Positions 14,419 to 21,710 of a stretch of DNA of 22,184 bases are shown here, one piece after another. How positions within the stretch are numbered: the first letter of the stretch is position 1; every line of letters begins with the position of its first letter. The stretch spans positions 1 to 22,184 of the forward strand of contig JBAQFY010000081.1 of the NCBI GenBank assembly GCA_049287505.1, given 5' to 3'. The translations under genes and the position numbers were made by a program. The stretch is from NIOZ-UU13 sp049287505. GTDB lineage: Bacteria > Planctomycetota > Phycisphaerae > Sedimentisphaerales > Anaerobacaceae. Below the pieces are notes generated by a model. It searched no databases and was not told where the DNA came from. It saw nothing but the letters and a program-made list of their open reading frames with translations.

Positions 14419-14904
14419 TCAACTGATTTTTGCCACCAGATGCTCTAAAATGGCCACTAAGTTGTCATACTGTCTATCGCTTATCTTCAAATTCACTTCG
14501 TTACCACCTTTGGCTTTGTATGTTATCACAAAGAACCCTTTTTTATCGAAATAGGTTTTGTCAATTTTTTCTATGGAATCATAAGAAATTCTTTTTTTAT
14601 TATTGATTATAAGCTCATTTTCGTCGGCGAGGAGCTTCTTATCCTTCATCGCGAGCAAATAAGCGCCTAAAAGCACCGCCCCTGCAATAAAAAATGGCGG
14701 CGACTTCCGATTAAAATTCATTGTTGGCGTTGGCTTGCCGGCATTATCAAGAACATTCTTTTTATAGAAGCTGTAACGCCCTGACCACTTATATTTGCTC
14801 AGATAGCCGTCGTAAGCAAAAATAATTGCCCCGGCAACGCAGGCGGCAATATAAATTTTGAAATTAGTTTTCTTGAACTTGCTTATCGGCGCTTCGATAG
14901 CCAT
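14419..14904 (-). CDS. Unknown two-helix membrane protein with a PH-like tail
   Basis: The gene is not recognised by family name. The 161 residues show two likely transmembrane helices, near 18-34 (YIAACVAGAIIFAYDG) and 69-86 (PPFFIAGAVLLGAYLLA). A polar, charged segment of about 35 residues lies between them. The C-terminal 70 residues alternate strands (ELIINNKKRISYDSIEKIDKT, FFVITYKA, EVNLKISD) and end in a helix (YDNLVAILEHLVAKI). This pattern is typical of bacterial PH-like domains next to membrane anchors. AAAGGA lies six bases before the ATG. It starts 19 bases after the 253-residue unknown gene ends, so the two are likely co-transcribed with the radical SAM gene. Confidence 0.75.
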   Translation of the reverse strand: MAIEAPISKFKKTNFKIYIAACVAGAIIFAYDGYLSKYKWSGRYSFYKKNVLDNAGKPTPTMNFNRKSPPFFIAGAVLLGAYLLAMKDKKLLADENELIINNKKRISYDSIEKIDKTYFDKKGFFVITYKAKGGNEVNLKISDRQYDNLVAILEHLVAKIS

Positions 14905-14923
14905 TTAACGTCCTTTGTGGGGT

Positions 14924-15685
14924 CTATGTTAAACGTTTTTGCGCGATTGTCTCGGTTAAAGGCTGAACAAAGTACGGGACTATTTTTTCAGCCATTAGCT
15001 CTTCGGCTAAGCGGCATTGATATTCAAAAGATTTTAGCGGGTCGAATTTCTCGTCGGTCCTCGGGTACTGACGGACTGTAAAAGACAAACTTATCGCCTC
15101 ATCTGTAATCCGTCTGTTTTTCTTAGGGGCGTAGATGCTTGTTTTTGACTCTACGCTGATGCGTCCCTGAGTATGGTCATCTTCGGACAATGCCACCACC
15201 ACCGCAGGTGAAAAGCCGATGGGCCTTGCGCCGGGCAAATCCAAAAGGCAGTTAAAAGCGCTCTGCCCCAGCAGCGCCTCGGCGATAACCTCATCGTGAC
15301 TGCCTGCATAATCAAAATCCATAGCGAAAGTAACATCCAGCGAATCGATATCGAGATGATTTACTCCAAGCATATAGGGAGCAAGCTCGAGCACCAATCT
15401 GTCCTGGCAATAAGCCATCTCAAAGTTAGACGGATTGACCACGCCTGAGCCGATACGGTCTATTTCAAGACTGACCCACCTGTATTGTCTCGGGTCGCGG
15501 TCTTCCTCCAGATAGTACTCATTATTCTCACGCCGATAGAATCGGCCCATAGAGGGAAATTGCTTTTGTATCCGCTCGAAAAAGGACAGAATAGTATCAC
15601 GTTCGGTTGGAAGGTCCAGCTCGGTATTGATATACATATCGAGATAAAAATCATCGCAAAGCGAACTATAACTATTTATCGACAT
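14924..15685 (-). CDS. Unknown soluble protein in the radical SAM cluster
   Basis: No family was recognised. The frame is open from a GTG at 15721, but the ATG at 15685 has a strong GGAGGA (15696-15701) ten bases upstream and is chosen, giving 253 residues. The protein has no signal peptide or membrane segment. It is acidic in its first half, with a YYLEEDRDPRQYRWVSLEIDRIGSG stretch and a DSLDVTFAMDFDYAGSHDEV motif in the middle. A basic KKNRRITDEA patch and a regular strand (ISLSFTVRQYP) follow, then a helix. The patterned strands suggest an alpha/beta or beta-sandwich fold. It sits between the radical SAM gene (60-100 bases upstream) and the two-helix protein, so a joint role is possible but unproven. 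Confidence 0.75.
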   Translation of the reverse strand: MSINSYSSLCDDFYLDMYINTELDLPTERDTILSFFERIQKQFPSMGRFYRRENNEYYLEEDRDPRQYRWVSLEIDRIGSGVVNPSNFEMAYCQDRLVLELAPYMLGVNHLDIDSLDVTFAMDFDYAGSHDEVIAEALLGQSAFNCLLDLPGARPIGFSPAVVVALSEDDHTQGRISVESKTSIYAPKKNRRITDEAISLSFTVRQYPRTDEKFDPLKSFEYQCRLAEELMAEKIVPYFVQPLTETIAQKRLT

Positions 15686-15780
15686 CGCAGAAAAATCCTC
15701 CAGAGAAGGCTTCGGGAACACACCCCTAAGGCCTCACAAAAAAGTTCAAACTTCAAACCACATAATCGGTCGAGGAGACA

Positions 15781-17205
15781 TTATACGGTCAAATACTCAT
15801 TTTTCCAGATTTTTTCAGTTAAATCCTTCAATTCTTCGTCGTAGTGTTTCAGTACCTCAAAATATTCATCGGATTCGAGGGCTTCTTTGGCTTTTTCGTC
15901 TTCCGGTTTTGCCTCTTTTGGCAAAACTGAATTCCTGAAAATCTCGTAATGGTCCCTTATGGAGCACGGCATAAGCCAGTTTTTTGGCTTTTTCCAGTTG
16001 TCAAGGCCGTATTCTCTCTGCCATTTTCGGCCGTTTTTCATAAAATCGGAGAACATCGCATCGGCTAACGTCTTACCGTTTTTATATAGCTCATAGATAT
16101 TATCGACATAGTAAGGAATGAACGCACAGGGCGTTACGTTACCATGCCAGTCAACGTATGCGTATCCCCCGCTTCTGCCGTAGGCGATACAGCCTCGTGC
16201 CAGCACTCCGCTGTTCCAAAAATCTGCCAGGCAGTACCTTTTTTTGCTCAGCAGTTTTTCCCATTTTCTGTACAACTTGAGTCTTTCTTCTGGATTCACC
16301 ATCAAATCAAGCTCGTCCTTACCTCTGCCGATGGGCATCAGCTGGAATTCCCACATATAACAGGCGCCTTGTTCCTTAAAGTAGAAATCATAAAATTCGT
16401 CTTCGAGTAATACGTCAATGTTTTTGCTTGTTGCTGTGACGGAAGTACCGAATGGAATCCCCACCCGTCTCAGGTGCTCGAAGGCCCTGAGGATTTTTTT
16501 GAATGTACCGGCACCTCTTCTTTCGTCGGTTTCCTTCTCGAAGCCTTCAACGGAAATTGAAGGCGTTACATTTGCCGTTTCTGCAAGCCTCTGAGCAATC
16601 TCCTCGTTAATAACTGTGCCGTTGGTATATACCAGGAAAAGCATGTCGTTATATTTTTTGTAGATATCGAGCAGGGTCTTACCTTCACTTTTGTACATAA
16701 AAGGCTCGCCGCCGCTGATAGTGATGAACCTGCCGCCGAATAGGTCATGGACTTCGCTGATTACTCTATCTACAAACGGATAGGGCACCGTGGCGGGAGT
16801 ATCTGTTCCTGAAGCCGCGTAACAGCCGATGCACCTAAGATTGCATTTTTGTGTGGGAGAGAAAACGATAAATGTTGGCGGTAATTCCCCGTATTTTTCT
16901 TCGAATCGCTCAACAGCCTGATTATAACTCTGGTCTTCACGAATGAGGTTATTTTGAACGAGCACATCGACGATTTTCTCAATAATTTTACTTGATACGT
17001 AGCCTCTACTTATACTTCTGTTCACACAACGCATCATCGCCGACAAGAACTGGTATCTCTTTATCTGAACTTCTCGCAAATCTTCCGAACCATCATTGAC
17101 TATACTCTTATAGATGTAATCATCGACTTTCTTTGCCAGCAGCTTTCCGAGGTGTTTGTGATTTACCATCCTTTTTAGTGTTGAGGATATGACTTCAGGT
17201 TTCAT
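15781..17205 (-). CDS. Radical SAM / SPASM-like enzyme of unknown substrate
   Basis: The 474-residue enzyme has the radical SAM cluster motif C121-NLR-C125-IG-C128 after FSPTQK, and the SAM-binding GGE motif TISGGEP (162-168). YTNGT (193-197) and SISVEGFEKETDERRGAGTF follow the usual barrel. The C-terminal part, with Cys325, Cys339, Cys360 (DWHGNVTPC) and Cys414 (LMPCS), fits a SPASM-like auxiliary iron-sulfur domain. A helical N-terminal region of about 110 residues and a charged C-terminal helix (about 430-474) are extra. SPASM enzymes often modify peptides or proteins, but no small precursor peptide gene is visible nearby. GAAGGGAG lies just upstream of the ATG, and a good promoter lies at 17274-17302. 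It heads the group with the two unknown genes and perhaps purA. Confidence 0.88.
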   Translation of the reverse strand: MKPEVISSTLKRMVNHKHLGKLLAKKVDDYIYKSIVNDGSEDLREVQIKRYQFLSAMMRCVNRSISRGYVSSKIIEKIVDVLVQNNLIREDQSYNQAVERFEEKYGELPPTFIVFSPTQKCNLRCIGCYAASGTDTPATVPYPFVDRVISEVHDLFGGRFITISGGEPFMYKSEGKTLLDIYKKYNDMLFLVYTNGTVINEEIAQRLAETANVTPSISVEGFEKETDERRGAGTFKKILRAFEHLRRVGIPFGTSVTATSKNIDVLLEDEFYDFYFKEQGACYMWEFQLMPIGRGKDELDLMVNPEERLKLYRKWEKLLSKKRYCLADFWNSGVLARGCIAYGRSGGYAYVDWHGNVTPCAFIPYYVDNIYELYKNGKTLADAMFSDFMKNGRKWQREYGLDNWKKPKNWLMPCSIRDHYEIFRNSVLPKEAKPEDEKAKEALESDEYFEVLKHYDEELKDLTEKIWKNEYLTV

Positions 17206-17273
17206 TTCTTACTCCCTTCAAATGTATAAGAGCTATAGAGATGATTTGCTGCAAACACTTCGCCTTAATATAG

Positions 17274-17302
17274 ATTATCGCACAAATTCGGGTTTCCTGC
17301 AA
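17274..17302 (-). promoter_or_regulatory. Sigma-70-like promoter for the radical SAM gene
   Basis: Read on the minus strand, TTGCAG (17297-17302) is followed after 17 bases by GATAAT (17274-17279). These match the -35 and -10 consensus at 4 of 6 and 5 of 6 positions. Transcription would start near 17267, leaving a leader of about 60 bases before the ATG at 17205. The site lies in the largest gap within the minus-strand run. Confidence 0.6.
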
Positions 17303-17400
17303 GAAATAAACAAGCTCAAAATGAAGCGGTAAAGAGATGAAAATCGAGTTTTTTTGACCCTGGAAATCCTGGCCGAAAGTGCCTAAAGTTAAAAGTTCTT

Positions 17401-17430
17401 ATAATTTTAGCTCACTTTAGCTCACTTTAG
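17401..17430. repeat. Tandem 10-bp CTCACTTTAG repeat
   Basis: CTCACTTTAG occurs twice in tandem (17411-17420, 17421-17430), after a partial copy ending ATTTTAG. It is just beyond the stop of the 837-residue gene. It belongs with the other short-period repeats in the spacers. Confidence 0.5.
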
Positions 17431-17450
17431 TTCGAGAAAGGAGGCACCAC

Positions 17451-19964
17451 TTACTCTATGTCCGGTTCGGGCAGCTTTAGCTCCGTAACTATCGCTCCGA
17501 TGGTTGACAGAATCCCAAAAATAAACATCCGCCATACACAGCTTGCCACAATCCCGCCGGTATAGCTCAGTATCGCCAAAACTGTCGTATAAAGCGTGCC
17601 GGTCAATACACCGCAGACAGCCGCTGCAGTAATCCGTTTCCCAAATGCCGCACCGCCGCAGCCCAAAGTTACCACCCCCCCACAAACTAAGACCTGCGGC
17701 ACAAGCGCTACAAGCCACCAGAGCATTTTCGAACTCGACGGCTCTGGGACATTCTCTAAGTACATCCACCTGGCAAATGCAAGTAATGCCGTAACCCCGA
17801 TTGCACACAATCCTATGTGCCAATATCGTGGTTTCAGTAATGCCCGCACCTGTGCCCTCTTTTGCATTCGACGCCGTATCGTCAAGGGCAAGTTATAGAA
17901 CAGACAAAATACCCAATGTTCCAGCAGTGCACCCCGCTCGCCGAACACCGGAACAATGTGCACCGCTTCCGTCGCCCAGTGGGCAGCCATAAATCTTGCT
18001 AAAGCAGGATAGTGATACGTCATCTGAATTGGAAAAGCTAAGTAACCGACATACTTAAAAAATCCCAGAAACACAGCGATATTGTAGTCCTTGAAATTCC
18101 GTTCTTTTATAACAAGATATAGCACATAAAGCCCCCGAACCAATGAGCCCGGCGAAATCGGCACGACTTGAAACAATGCGATAATACCGAGCCCAATTCC
18201 CCATGCCTGGGCCCTCGGCATTTCCGGATGCGTCAAAACAAAAATGGTTGCCAGCGTCACAGAAACAATCTGAGTTACCGGCAAAGTGCAAATATGCACC
18301 GCCAGGCTCTTGAGGTACTTCTGAATAAACGGCTCGTTGACCTGCGAAAGGATAACCCGGGCATCCTCATCGCTGAGTATATGTTTTTTCTGTCCGCCGG
18401 TTACCATTTCTCGAAGCCACTGCTCCCGCAGCTCCTGGTTAAAATACAGAATGAACGGACGAACAAAAATATAAATCAGCTTGTTCTTTCTGAATTTACT
18501 ATCCGTCAAAAACCTGTGCAGCCCGGCCGGCAAAATCGACAATGGTAAATGGCACAAAAACCGCCAGATACTGCCCGATATTTTAAGTGCCCTCTCGCCG
18601 TCAAGGCGTCCTGACCTGTGCCAGACGATGACCTTTTCAGCAACCCTGCCTCTGACCGCTTGCTTAAAATAATCGCAGCTCCTCAGTATTGTTACGTAGT
18701 GCCTGCGCCAGTCCGCTCGCCCCCAGATTCGGCGAATCAGCTTACCCAAAAACGGTATCACCCCAATTACAAAGAATATCAGCGTCAAGAGCCTGCTGTC
18801 TCTCAGCTTCCGCTCATGCTCTTCGTCAACCAGACTTCGCACGACCCAGCCTGTTACCGCGCCGGCGAGCATTGTTGACCACAGCTTCCCACTGTAAAGC
18901 AGACGGATGTGATTGTGCGTAATATCAGGAACCGAGTCCCGATACACCTCCTCGGCGCCCTTTAGCTCCTCTAACATTTCGCGCATATCGGCAAACTCTT
19001 CACCGTGCTCCTGCACAAAGGCCTCCAGCTTGCTAATATCGCCTCGGTCAAATTGTACCAGTGAACCACGTTTAATACCTCTGGCTATCAGCTTGAAATC
19101 ACCCGGACTCATCGGGAGGAACGGCAGCAGTGCAAGCCCCGCCCGGAAATCGACCGCCACCAGCCCTCCTGACGGATTGTCTTCGGTTCCCTGCCGTTTG
19201 AGGACATTCGGCTGACTCTTGCACGTTGACCATTCATACTGCCGGGCAAACTCATAACCTCCCATCTCGTGCAGAAGCTCGACAAATTCACTCATAAACC
19301 TGCGCTTCGCGCGGTATTCCGGCGAACCAACCTGCTGCTCATCGACCACCTTACCCCGACGCCACTGTTTCAACGAATCTAATCGGTCATCGACCTCCAG
19401 CCGCCAAGTCCGTCCCTCAATCCATTCGCTCAATTCCCCACAACTGCCGAGCTTATCATCCACGAACGTTGCATAAATATCTCTAACTGCACTTTCATCC
19501 CGTCCCGTCTGCGGCGGGCGGGATTCGTCCCCAAATCGAATCTTTGCCCCGCGCCGGATGAATTTCTGCCAGAGCGCCCCGGCCTTTGCCGCCGCCGGAT
19601 TGACCTGAAGCTGAAACGGGCCCTGAAAGCCAATCCAGTACAGCATATTACGAAACAGCCGAGAGAAACCCGATGGCGGGATAAGAATCTTCATCGCATA
19701 AGTTCGGCCAATCTCGAGTCCCGCTATTGCCCCCTCAATCCCCACAATTTTTACAAGGTACACCTGCCCTGCAAATCCCCCGCCTACAAATTTCTCGACA
19801 ACCAGATGCACCCGCGCCGTACCCGCTCGCCCGAAGCCGTTCACCTCGTAAGTAAGCTCGGTGCCCGCATCATAACGACCGATTCGCATCGGCCGATACA
19901 ACTTTGCCGCACGAAATTCGGCCTCAAGCTTCTTGCAAACTTCAACGTTATATTCTGCCGCCAT
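17451..19964 (-). CDS. Kinase-like domain fused to a polytopic membrane domain
   Basis: The 837-residue protein is not recognised as a named family. Residues about 50-300 look like a protein kinase or ABC1-like fold. They carry a glycine loop GGGFAGQVYLVK (61-72), the lysine strand YAMKIL (89-94), a catalytic-loop-like CKSQPNVLK (248-256), and VDFRAG (271-276), which resembles the DFG metal site. The catalytic Asp expected five residues before Asn253 is Cys248, so it may be inactive or atypical. From about 360 to 830 there are ten or more hydrophobic segments with basic loops. Candidates are 392-410, 495-508, 560-580, 588-605, 628-650, 718-735, 748-770, 778-800 and 808-828. Residues about 149-159 (RPPQTGRD) come from an in-frame palindrome. 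It starts 30 bases after pgpA ends, so envelope or lipid function is a reasonable guess. No function is known. Confidence 0.82.
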   Translation of the reverse strand: MAAEYNVEVCKKLEAEFRAAKLYRPMRIGRYDAGTELTYEVNGFGRAGTARVHLVVEKFVGGGFAGQVYLVKIVGIEGAIAGLEIGRTYAMKILIPPSGFSRLFRNMLYWIGFQGPFQLQVNPAAAKAGALWQKFIRRGAKIRFGDESRPPQTGRDESAVRDIYATFVDDKLGSCGELSEWIEGRTWRLEVDDRLDSLKQWRRGKVVDEQQVGSPEYRAKRRFMSEFVELLHEMGGYEFARQYEWSTCKSQPNVLKRQGTEDNPSGGLVAVDFRAGLALLPFLPMSPGDFKLIARGIKRGSLVQFDRGDISKLEAFVQEHGEEFADMREMLEELKGAEEVYRDSVPDITHNHIRLLYSGKLWSTMLAGAVTGWVVRSLVDEEHERKLRDSRLLTLIFFVIGVIPFLGKLIRRIWGRADWRRHYVTILRSCDYFKQAVRGRVAEKVIVWHRSGRLDGERALKISGSIWRFLCHLPLSILPAGLHRFLTDSKFRKNKLIYIFVRPFILYFNQELREQWLREMVTGGQKKHILSDEDARVILSQVNEPFIQKYLKSLAVHICTLPVTQIVSVTLATIFVLTHPEMPRAQAWGIGLGIIALFQVVPISPGSLVRGLYVLYLVIKERNFKDYNIAVFLGFFKYVGYLAFPIQMTYHYPALARFMAAHWATEAVHIVPVFGERGALLEHWVFCLFYNLPLTIRRRMQKRAQVRALLKPRYWHIGLCAIGVTALLAFARWMYLENVPEPSSSKMLWWLVALVPQVLVCGGVVTLGCGGAAFGKRITAAAVCGVLTGTLYTTVLAILSYTGGIVASCVWRMFIFGILSTIGAIVTELKLPEPDIE
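19497..19524. repeat. In-frame GC-rich palindrome inside the kinase-like gene
   Basis: ATCCCG (19497-19502) pairs with CGGGAT (19519-19524), and CCCG with CGGG continues inward around a TGC loop, with one bulged T. On the coding strand it gives about nine residues (SRPPQTGRD). GACGAA and GATGAA codons (Asp-Glu) flank it, as a short target duplication might. It lies between the lysine strand and the helix that follows. Confidence 0.6.
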
Positions 19965-19994
19965 CCTTGCTTTCTAACCTGTCAAAACAGCAAA

Positions 19995-20489
19995 CTACCC
20001 GCCAATCCACGACCTTATGATAATCTGCAAAACAATCGCTGCAAACACGCCTGCCAATAAATCATCAGCCAGTATGCCCCAGCCCTTTGGGAGCTTTTCG
20101 AGTTTTCGTATCGGCCAGGGCTTGACAATGTCGAACAATCTAAACAGAAAAAAACCCAGCACGGCGGCGACCCAGACGTCTCTGGATGACACCGCGCTTA
20201 TGGCTAAAAACGGACTGACTAAAAACGTAACCGCCTGGCCGGCAAGCTCATCGGCGACAACTTCGCGGGGGTCGGTGTTGCCGGTTGCTGCAATCGCAGC
20301 GGGCGCAAATCTCACGCAAACAATAGAACCGGCTATAGTTAGGACCGCCATTACTATTGTTATAGAGGGGCCGGATAAGTGAAAATGACCCATAAAGGCA
20401 AAGATAATCACCACCGGCAGCGAGCCCCACGTCCCTGGAGCCAGAGGCAGCCGACCAAGACCAAAACACGATGCGAGAAGTCTTTTCAT
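19995..20489 (-). CDS. pgpA: Phosphatidylglycerophosphatase A
   Basis: PgpA dephosphorylates phosphatidylglycerophosphate to phosphatidylglycerol at the inner membrane. The 164 residues match the family: FGLGRLPLAPGTWGSLP (9-25), the acidic site TDPREVVADELAG (72-84), and FRLFDIVKPWPIRKLEKL (116-133) with GWGILADDLLAG (136-147). Three or four hydrophobic helices are visible. The ATG at 20489 is chosen because it gives the usual short leader. A TTG at 20528 would add 13 residues. No good ribosome binding site is visible. It is the first gene of the minus-strand run and lies 30 bases before the kinase-like gene. It is divergent from the transposase. Confidence 0.93.
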   Translation of the reverse strand: MKRLLASCFGLGRLPLAPGTWGSLPVVIIFAFMGHFHLSGPSITIVMAVLTIAGSIVCVRFAPAAIAATGNTDPREVVADELAGQAVTFLVSPFLAISAVSSRDVWVAAVLGFFLFRLFDIVKPWPIRKLEKLPKGWGILADDLLAGVFAAIVLQIIIRSWIGG

Positions 20490-20571
20490 AATCACCGGAA
20501 GGGTAACTGAAAGATAAAAATTAGTCAAAGGTTACTTTGTATTTAGCCCTGTGTGTTTCGTTCAAAAAGTG

Positions 20572-20702
20572 CTTGATACTCGATACCCGATTCTTGATGC
20601 TGGATGCTCCAATACCGGGTAATCTTTACTTGTGCACCGTGCCCAGAGTTACAAAATTATGCTCTAATTTCCTGTGCTCTTATGCACTTGTGCCTTGTGC
20701 AC
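20572..20702. repeat. Degenerate TTGATAC/GATGCTGGATGC and TGTGC words
   Basis: Two blocks, 20572-20610 and 20673-20702, are built from short variants of one word (TTGATACTC, GATACCC, TTGATGC, GGATGC; then TGTGCTC, TGCACTTG, TGTGCCTTG, TGTGCAC). No perfect period is kept. They resemble the blocks at 1-58, 1663-1738 and 12113-12190 in style, not in exact sequence. Confidence 0.5.
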
Positions 20703-20838
20703 TTTTTGTTTTTTTCTTGAAAATCCGGCTTTAATAGGGGTAGATTGCTCGTCAGCGACCGACGAAGCGAGACATCTTGGATTTATGCTCCTTAATAATG
20801 GCTTTTGGGACGTGCGAAGAAGAAAAAGCAGGCCGAAG

Positions 20839-20859
20839 GTAGGGTGTGCAAAGCACACC
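20839..20859 (+). repeat. REP hairpin upstream of the RAYT gene
   Basis: GTAG (20839-20842) is followed by GGTGTGC (20843-20849), AAA, GCACACC (20853-20859). It is a perfect 7-bp stem with the tetranucleotide that RAYT proteins recognise. It lies 43 bases before the transposase ATG. The three REPs beyond the gene are in the opposite orientation, giving the usual inverted pair around a RAYT. Confidence 0.8.
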
Positions 20860-20902
20860 TTCTTTTGACGGAACGCTTTTTTGCAATTATATTGTTTGTA
20901 CA

Positions 20903-21478
20903 ATGCCGAATTATAAGCGGACATTTGAACGAGGAGGGATGTTCTTCTTTACGTTGGTGACACATCGCAGGCGACATTTGTTTTCAACAGCAATGGCCCG
21001 CAAATGTCTGCGGCAGTCAATTGTTGAAGAACAAAAAAACCACCCATTTGATTTGTCGGCTATTGTCCTTTTGCCGGATCATCTTCACTGCATTTGGAAA
21101 TTGCCCGACAATGACAGTGATTTCTCGAAAAAGTGGGGCCGCATAAAGAGCAGGTTTTCCAAACTGTGGATGGATACCGGAGGTAAAGAAGCCCAAATCT
21201 CGCAGGCCCGAAGTAAACACCGGGAGCGCGGTATATGGCAAAAGAGGTTTTGGGAACACAGAATCCGTGACGAAGAAGACCTGATGCGACATGTCAATTA
21301 TATACATTTCAATCCCGTTAAGCATGGTTTGGTTCGTTGTCCTCATGCCTGGGCGTATTCAAGCTTTGAAAGATGGGTAAAACAAGGTTATTACAAACAT
21401 AACTGGCTTTGCGATTGCGATGTGCAAAGGCCCGTTATACCAGAGTTCCTATATACGGGGGATATGTTCGGGGAATAA
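20903..21478 (+). CDS. REP-associated tyrosine transposase (RAYT, Y1/HUH family)
   Basis: RAYTs are domesticated IS200/IS605-type Y1 transposases that cut single-stranded DNA at GTAG-led REP hairpins and spread REPs. The 191 residues carry the HUH pair His60-Leu-His62 in LLPDHLHCIW and the probable catalytic Tyr133 in HVNYIHFNPVKHG. RFWEHRIRDEEDL is the conserved helix between them. YKRTFERGGMFFFTLVTHRR is the typical RAYT N-terminus. The ATG at 20903 is chosen; an in-frame GTG at 20846 lies inside the REP hairpin and would add 19 unlikely residues. It is flanked by one upstream and three downstream REPs with the same stem. The gene looks intact and possibly active. Confidence 0.93.
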   Translation: MPNYKRTFERGGMFFFTLVTHRRRHLFSTAMARKCLRQSIVEEQKNHPFDLSAIVLLPDHLHCIWKLPDNDSDFSKKWGRIKSRFSKLWMDTGGKEAQISQARSKHRERGIWQKRFWEHRIRDEEDLMRHVNYIHFNPVKHGLVRCPHAWAYSSFERWVKQGYYKHNWLCDCDVQRPVIPEFLYTGDMFGE

Positions 21479-21486
21479 ACAAGATG

Positions 21487-21607
21487 TCGGTGTGCAGTGC
21501 ACACCCTACCGAATTCGCAAAGATTGAATTGAAATTCGGTGTGCTGTGCAAATCCTACCGACTTTGCTTAGATTGGTTTGAAATTCGGTGTGCAGTGCAC
21601 ACCCTAC
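21487..21607 (-). repeat. Three tandem 49-bp units with REP hairpins, inverted to the upstream REP
   Basis: Units begin at 21487, 21536 and 21585, exactly 49 bases apart. Each starts TCGGTGTGC and, read on the minus strand, is a GTAG-led REP. The hairpins occupy 21489-21509, 21538-21558 and 21587-21607. The first and third have perfect GGTGTGC/GCACACC stems. The second is diverged (GTAGGATTTGC) and pairs imperfectly. GAAAT ends each spacer. The array lies just after the RAYT stop. Confidence 0.85.
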
Positions 21608-21652
21608 CGAACTAATTTTGGGTGGGGCCTTTGGCTTTTTGAAAAATGGCAT

Positions 21653-21682
21653 TTGACAAACCAGTCTTAAAATGGATACTAT
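21653..21682 (+). promoter_or_regulatory. Sigma-70-like promoter for the HAD gene
   Basis: TTGACA (21653-21658) is a perfect -35 box. TACTAT (21677-21682) is a 4-of-6 -10 box after 18 bases. Transcription would start near 21689, 20 to 45 bases before the two candidate starts of the HAD gene. Confidence 0.55.
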
Positions 21683-21710
21683 TCGCCTTTCGGAACTATT
21701 ATATTCCCCG

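Larger units (their letters stand above)
20490..20902. other. Divergent spacer between pgpA and the transposase
   Basis: No gene was recognised. The spacer holds word-like repeats: TTGATACTCGATACCCGATT (20573-20592) with TTGATGCTGGATGCTCC after it, and TGTGC/TGCAC words at 20673-20702. A palindrome CTCGTC...GACGAAGCGAG near 20748-20771 and the REP hairpin at 20839 are also present. It should carry the pgpA promoter, but no convincing one was found. Confidence 0.5.

Noticed and set aside
20664..20924. Minus-strand open frame of 86 codons near the transposase
   Set aside because: It runs across the REP hairpin, word-like repeats and the transposase start; no family resemblance.
21487..21607. 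CRISPR array
   Set aside because: The 49-bp units repeat almost wholly, including the spacers, and each holds a REP hairpin; there are no unique spacers and no cas genes.
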